A stretch of DNA of 64,000 nt, taken from positions 62,001-126,000 of the forward strand of contig JACTUC010000001.1 of NCBI GenBank assembly GCA_015660995.1. Reading direction: 5' to 3'. The notes beneath the pieces are model-generated. The model was not told where the DNA came from, ran no database searches, and saw nothing but the letters and a program-made list of their open reading frames with translations. Source of the stretch: Candidatus Methanomethylicaceae archaeon. Lineage in GTDB: Archaea; Thermoproteota; Methanomethylicia; Methanomethylicales; Methanomethylicaceae. Positions 61,222-64,000 of the stretch are shown piece after piece (position 1 is the stretch's first letter; every line of letters starts with the position of its first letter). Both the position numbers and the translations under genes were made by a program.

Positions 61222-61758
61222 TTGCAGCAGTTTGAGAAGACACTATCCTCCTCCCACCCCTTTTCTGGCCAGCTGATCAGATTAAGGGTTGATGAAGTAC
61301 TGCTACCAAATGGCAGGAAAACGTCTAGGGAAATCGTTGAGCATGGCGGGGCGGTTGCTATCATTGCTCTTCAAAGCAACGGCGTCCTCATGGAAAGGCA
61401 GTACCGCCATGCGGCAGGAAGGGTGATGTGGGAGATCCCCGCAGGGACGATTGAGAAGGGGGAGGAGCCAAAAGACTGCGCAATTAGGGAGCTTAGGGAG
61501 GAGACGGGCTATGAAGCCAAGAAGATGGAGGAGATCATCCATTTTTATGTGGCAGTCGGCTATAGCACTGAGGTCATACGAATCTTTCTCGCAACCGGGC
61601 TGAAACGGCATGGAGCAACCCTTGAGGAAGACGAGCAGATAGAAACGATACTGCTCCCTATAGGAGATGCACTGCGGATGGTGAAGGGCAACGAGATCGA
61701 GGATGCAAAGACAATTATCGGGCTTTTATCCTTAAGGGATAGGCTGAATGACAGATAG
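61222..61758 (+). CDS. NUDIX hydrolase (ADP-ribose pyrophosphatase type)
   Basis: A 178-residue NUDIX protein. The Nudix box GTIEKGEEPKDCAIRELREE with TGYEA following is complete, and the N-terminal beta strands with REIVEHGGAVAIIAL and RQYRHAAGRVMWEIPAG match ADP-ribose pyrophosphatases. It hydrolyses nucleoside diphosphate derivatives. The start is TTG 61222 with GATGAT upstream; it ends with TAG and the Hjc gene follows 15 bases later. Confidence 0.93.
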   Translation: MQQFEKTLSSSHPFSGQLIRLRVDEVLLPNGRKTSREIVEHGGAVAIIALQSNGVLMERQYRHAAGRVMWEIPAGTIEKGEEPKDCAIRELREETGYEAKKMEEIIHFYVAVGYSTEVIRIFLATGLKRHGATLEEDEQIETILLPIGDALRMVKGNEIEDAKTIIGLLSLRDRLNDR

Positions 61759-61773
61759 ATCTGGTGTCTGCTT

Positions 61774-62253
61774 ATGATTTCCAAAACAGTTCACATCTCA
61801 AGGATAAGGAAGAGCCGCGGCCAAGGATTCGAGAGGGATCTCGTAAAGAGATACAGGGATGTAGGCTGGTGGTCCTACCGCACCGGAGGGAATAGTGCTT
61901 ATCTCCCAGACGTGATGGCGACAAATGACGAGACAGGCGAGCTAGATGTGGTCGAAGGCAAGGCTGGGGCAAAAGATCACCTATATGTAGATTGGGATCA
62001 GATCCGGCGAGACATATTCCTCATCAACGGCTTCAAGCGCTACCCGAACAGAAGGATAGTGCTGGCTTTCAAGTTCCTTTCTAAGAAGAGGAAGGGTGAG
62101 GGTTACGAGAGGCGTAAGCTCAGGGAATACTACAAACTTGTGCCAGAGGAGATGTGGAAGAAGCTAGAGGGTCAGACGATCTCGTGCCACTACGAGAGGG
62201 GGTGCCCAGTTTTACCCGAGTACAGGCCCCCTTTCAAAGTCAAGGGAAGATGA
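61774..62253 (+). CDS. hjc: Holliday junction resolvase Hjc
   Basis: A 159-residue archaeal resolvase of the restriction-endonuclease fold. The motifs are GQGFERDLVKRYRDVGW with the first Glu, RTGGNSAYLPDVMA with the catalytic Asp, and LDVVEGKAG with the Glu-x-Lys. It cuts four-way junctions in recombination. The protein is a little longer than typical Hjc at the C-terminus. It lies in a run of plus-strand genes; the neighbours are not obviously related. Confidence 0.9.
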   Translation: MISKTVHISRIRKSRGQGFERDLVKRYRDVGWWSYRTGGNSAYLPDVMATNDETGELDVVEGKAGAKDHLYVDWDQIRRDIFLINGFKRYPNRRIVLAFKFLSKKRKGEGYERRKLREYYKLVPEEMWKKLEGQTISCHYERGCPVLPEYRPPFKVKGR

Positions 62254-62300
62254 GCTAAGGCTTATCTTTGTCTCCTTATATTTGAATCGAGGGATTAGCA

Positions 62301-62702
62301 TTGACGGAAGAGGGAAAAGATGAACTTGAAGCCATAAGGGCGAAGAAAATGGCTGAGTTTCAGCGCAGGTACTCGACCTCGAAGCAAGACGCTTCTCGAC
62401 AGCCTAAGAAGCCTGAGATCGACGACGAGACCCTTGTGAGATCAAACCTCTTTGAGAGAGGCGACGAGGTTCTCAATGCCGCCCTTGTTCAATATCCACA
62501 GGCAACCAGGCAGGTAATATCCAACATAGCTGGTCTATTCAGGTCTGGAAAACTCAAGGAACCGATACCTGGCGAAGAACTACTAGCCCTATTCCGCGAC
62601 CTTGGGATGCGTGTGCACCTCGAGACAACAATCAGCTATCTAAAAGATGGAAAGAGGATCACCTTGAGTGACAAGTTCAAGGGCAAGAAGCCCGATGATT
62701 AG
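62301..62702 (+). CDS. PDCD5-like DNA-binding protein
   Basis: A 133-residue protein of the PDCD5/archaeal DNA-binding family. The N-terminus, DELEAIRAKKMAEFQRRY, is the recognisable basic helix of the family, followed by a linker and a compact helical domain ending SDKFKGKKPDD. The middle is more diverged than usual (LNAALVQYPQATRQVISNIAGL), so the call rests on the N-terminal helix and domain layout. The start is TTG 62301. Archaeal members bind double-stranded DNA; the role is unclear. Confidence 0.72.
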   Translation: MTEEGKDELEAIRAKKMAEFQRRYSTSKQDASRQPKKPEIDDETLVRSNLFERGDEVLNAALVQYPQATRQVISNIAGLFRSGKLKEPIPGEELLALFRDLGMRVHLETTISYLKDGKRITLSDKFKGKKPDD

Positions 62703-62810
62703 TTTTTTTAAGAAAGATTCCATCAATCTCCGCAAAACCCCTACTAACCGTAACATATATATTTGTGTGCAATATATAACCTTCTGCAGAATTCCATCGT
62801 GGTGTCCACC

Positions 62811-63431
62811 ATGAACAGTCAGCCAGAGACTCCAGGCGAAGAGATAAGCCGTGATCAGGAGCCGCACACCAAGAACGGCCAAGCATCAAACACCATCACT
62901 GCGAATCAGGTAGATGCACTCATTGCCGCCTATGCGGAGGAGAAGAAGCGGTCTGCAGATTATCTGAACAAGCTGAAGTACCTGCAGGCGGACTTTGAGA
63001 ACTATCGCAAAAGGGTGGATCGCCAGATCGAGGAAGCCAAAAGGACCTCAAACGAGAGGCTTGTCATGGACCTTCTGGAAGTCATGGATGAGCTTGAGCT
63101 AGCAGTAAGCAACGGCAAATCGTGCGAGTCAGCCACGATTACGGAGGGAGTGGAGATGACGCTAAAGAAGCTAAGGAAGATACTCGAGGCCGAGGGTGTC
63201 AAGCCTATCGAATCAGTGGGCAAGAAGTTTGACCCGGACCTCTATTCCGTTATCTGCACAGCACCGAAGGAAGACGTGGAAGAGTCCACGGTTTTGGAGG
63301 AGTTGAGGAAGGGATACATCATGAACGGTAAGGTCATCAGGCCGAGTATGGTGAAGATATCCGTTAGGAATTCAGGATCAAAAAACAATAAAGAGAATGG
63401 TAATTTAAAGGAGGAAAAAAATAATGAGTAA
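62811..63431 (+). CDS. grpE: GrpE nucleotide exchange factor
   Basis: A 206-residue DnaK co-chaperone. A disordered charged N-terminus leads into the long helix ([39 protein letters not shown]), then the four-helix part and the beta domain ([22 protein letters not shown]). It releases ADP from DnaK. Two TATA-like runs (about 62753-62764 and 62770-62777) precede it, and ATG 62811 or GTG 62802 begins translation. It overlaps dnaK by eight bases. DnaK systems in archaea are thought to derive from bacteria by transfer. Confidence 0.94.
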   Translation: MNSQPETPGEEISRDQEPHTKNGQASNTITANQVDALIAAYAEEKKRSADYLNKLKYLQADFENYRKRVDRQIEEAKRTSNERLVMDLLEVMDELELAVSNGKSCESATITEGVEMTLKKLRKILEAEGVKPIESVGKKFDPDLYSVICTAPKEDVEESTVLEELRKGYIMNGKVIRPSMVKISVRNSGSKNNKENGNLKEEKNNE

Positions 63432-64000
63432 AGTTCAACCGGGAGAGAAAATTCTAGGAATAGATTTAGGAACCACAAATTCAGCTGCAGCAGTATATGA
63501 AGCAGGAAGGGCGACGGTAATACCCAGCGCCGAGGGAGCCACTGCCGCCGGAAAAATGTTCCCCTCTGTCGTGGCTTTCACCAGGGACGGCACGTTGCTT
63601 GTGGGCGAATCTGCAAAGAGGCAGGCAACAGCAAACCCTGAAGGGACGGTCTATGAAATCAAACGGAAAATGGGTACTGACTACAAGGTCGAGATCTTTG
63701 GCAAGAGCTATACACCGCAGCAGATTTCATCGTTCATATTGCAGAAGATCAAAAAGGACGCTGAGGTCTACCTAGGCACGACCGTCAGGAAGGCTGTAAT
63801 AACCATCCCAGCGCACTTCAACGACAACCAGAGGCAGGCGACCAAGGACGCTGGCGAAATTGCGGGCTTCGAGGTTATGAGGTTAATAAACGAGCCAACA
63901 GCCGCATGCCTCGCTTACGGGGTAGATAAACTTGACAAGGACATGAAGATAATGGTATTCAGCTTCGGAGGTGGAACTCACGACGTCACGGTTATGGACT
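63424..64000 (+). CDS. dnaK: Hsp70 chaperone DnaK (3' cut by window)
   Basis: The first 192 codons of DnaK. The ATPase start [50 protein letters not shown] and [15 protein letters not shown] are all typical. The phosphate-2 loop near the cut end reads [14 protein letters not shown], where DnaK usually has Asp-Leu-Gly-Gly-Gly-Thr-Phe-Asp, so the first Asp is Ser and the Phe is His. A strong GGAGG eight bases before the ATG lies within the end of grpE. The gene runs beyond the window. Confidence 0.95.
   Translation, partial: MSKVQPGEKILGIDLGTTNSAAAVYEAGRATVIPSAEGATAAGKMFPSVVAFTRDGTLLVGESAKRQATANPEGTVYEIKRKMGTDYKVEIFGKSYTPQQISSFILQKIKKDAEVYLGTTVRKAVITIPAHFNDNQRQATKDAGEIAGFEVMRLINEPTAACLAYGVDKLDKDMKIMVFSFGGGTHDVTVMD

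Noticed and set aside
1-64000. CRISPR arrays, insertion sequences, rRNA operons
   Set aside because: No regularly spaced repeats, transposase-like ORFs or rRNA-like stretches were seen on either strand.

Overview
The window is a gene-dense archaeal chromosome segment, roughly half G+C by eye. The archaeal assignment rests on the HerA-NurA-Mre11-Rad50 repair block, archaeal-type phosphoglycerate mutase (ApgM), an Hjc-like resolvase, a PDCD5-like DNA-binding protein, a ZPR1 zinc finger, MptA-type GTP cyclohydrolase, a geranylgeranyl-reductase-family flavoprotein, and TATA-like boxes about 26 bases before inferred transcription starts. Shine-Dalgarno sites (GGAGG, GGTGAT) and GTG/TTG starts are common. 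Rubrerythrin, rubredoxin and the oxygen-sensitive NrdD/NrdG reductase point to an anaerobe. A TACK-like lineage such as Bathyarchaeia or Methanomethylicia is my guess, not something the sequence proves.

Layout. 1-9.4 kb: NAD(P)HX dehydratase end, Lon-like protease, small redox proteins (PNPOx-like, cytochrome b5-like, iron-sulfur flavoprotein), two transporters or membrane proteins, rubrerythrin, rubredoxin and an MFS permease. 9.5-16.8 kb: DJ-1 and methyltransferase genes of lower G+C, a possibly autoregulated small protein behind an ACAAGT repeat cluster, a stand-alone corrinoid protein, a QueT-type queuosine-precursor transporter with a structured leader that looks like a riboswitch, an aminotransferase, and a membrane-tethered winged-helix regulator. 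17-22.6 kb: an accessory surface-protein region, partly bounded by a 23-base direct repeat, holding two related secreted beta proteins and a four-helix membrane protein. 22.8-31.7 kb: lipoamide dehydrogenase, the rad50-mre11-herA-nurA operon and a PfkB sugar kinase.

31.9-39.5 kb: a compact histidine operon on the minus strand (hisZ-G-D-C-B-H-A-F-IE) of the HisG-short/HisZ type, with an apparent 5' frameshift in hisZ and no hisN. 39.6-43.5 kb: a frameshifted redoxin, then nrdD-nrdG behind a perfect palindrome. 43.5-56 kb: surface beta-propeller, ZPR1, Cys/Met PLP enzyme, TldD, an HPr-kinase-like ATPase, ApgM, PspC, dihydropteroate synthase, nitroreductase, TPR protein, and a pterin/deazapurine pair (QueD-like, MptA) with a LysE exporter and RNase HI. 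56-64 kb: a decayed gene fragment, FAH-family hydrolase, geranylgeranyl reductase family, YjbQ, creatininase/ArfB-like hydrolase, Obg-type GTPase, NUDIX, Hjc, PDCD5, and the grpE-dnaK chaperone operon running off the end.

I found no tRNA, rRNA, CRISPR array or intact insertion sequence. The best candidates for something new are the QueT leader (14112-14181), the nested-domain surface module (19327-22584), the redoxin frameshift and palindrome before nrdD, and the ACAAGT operator cluster at 12351-12419.
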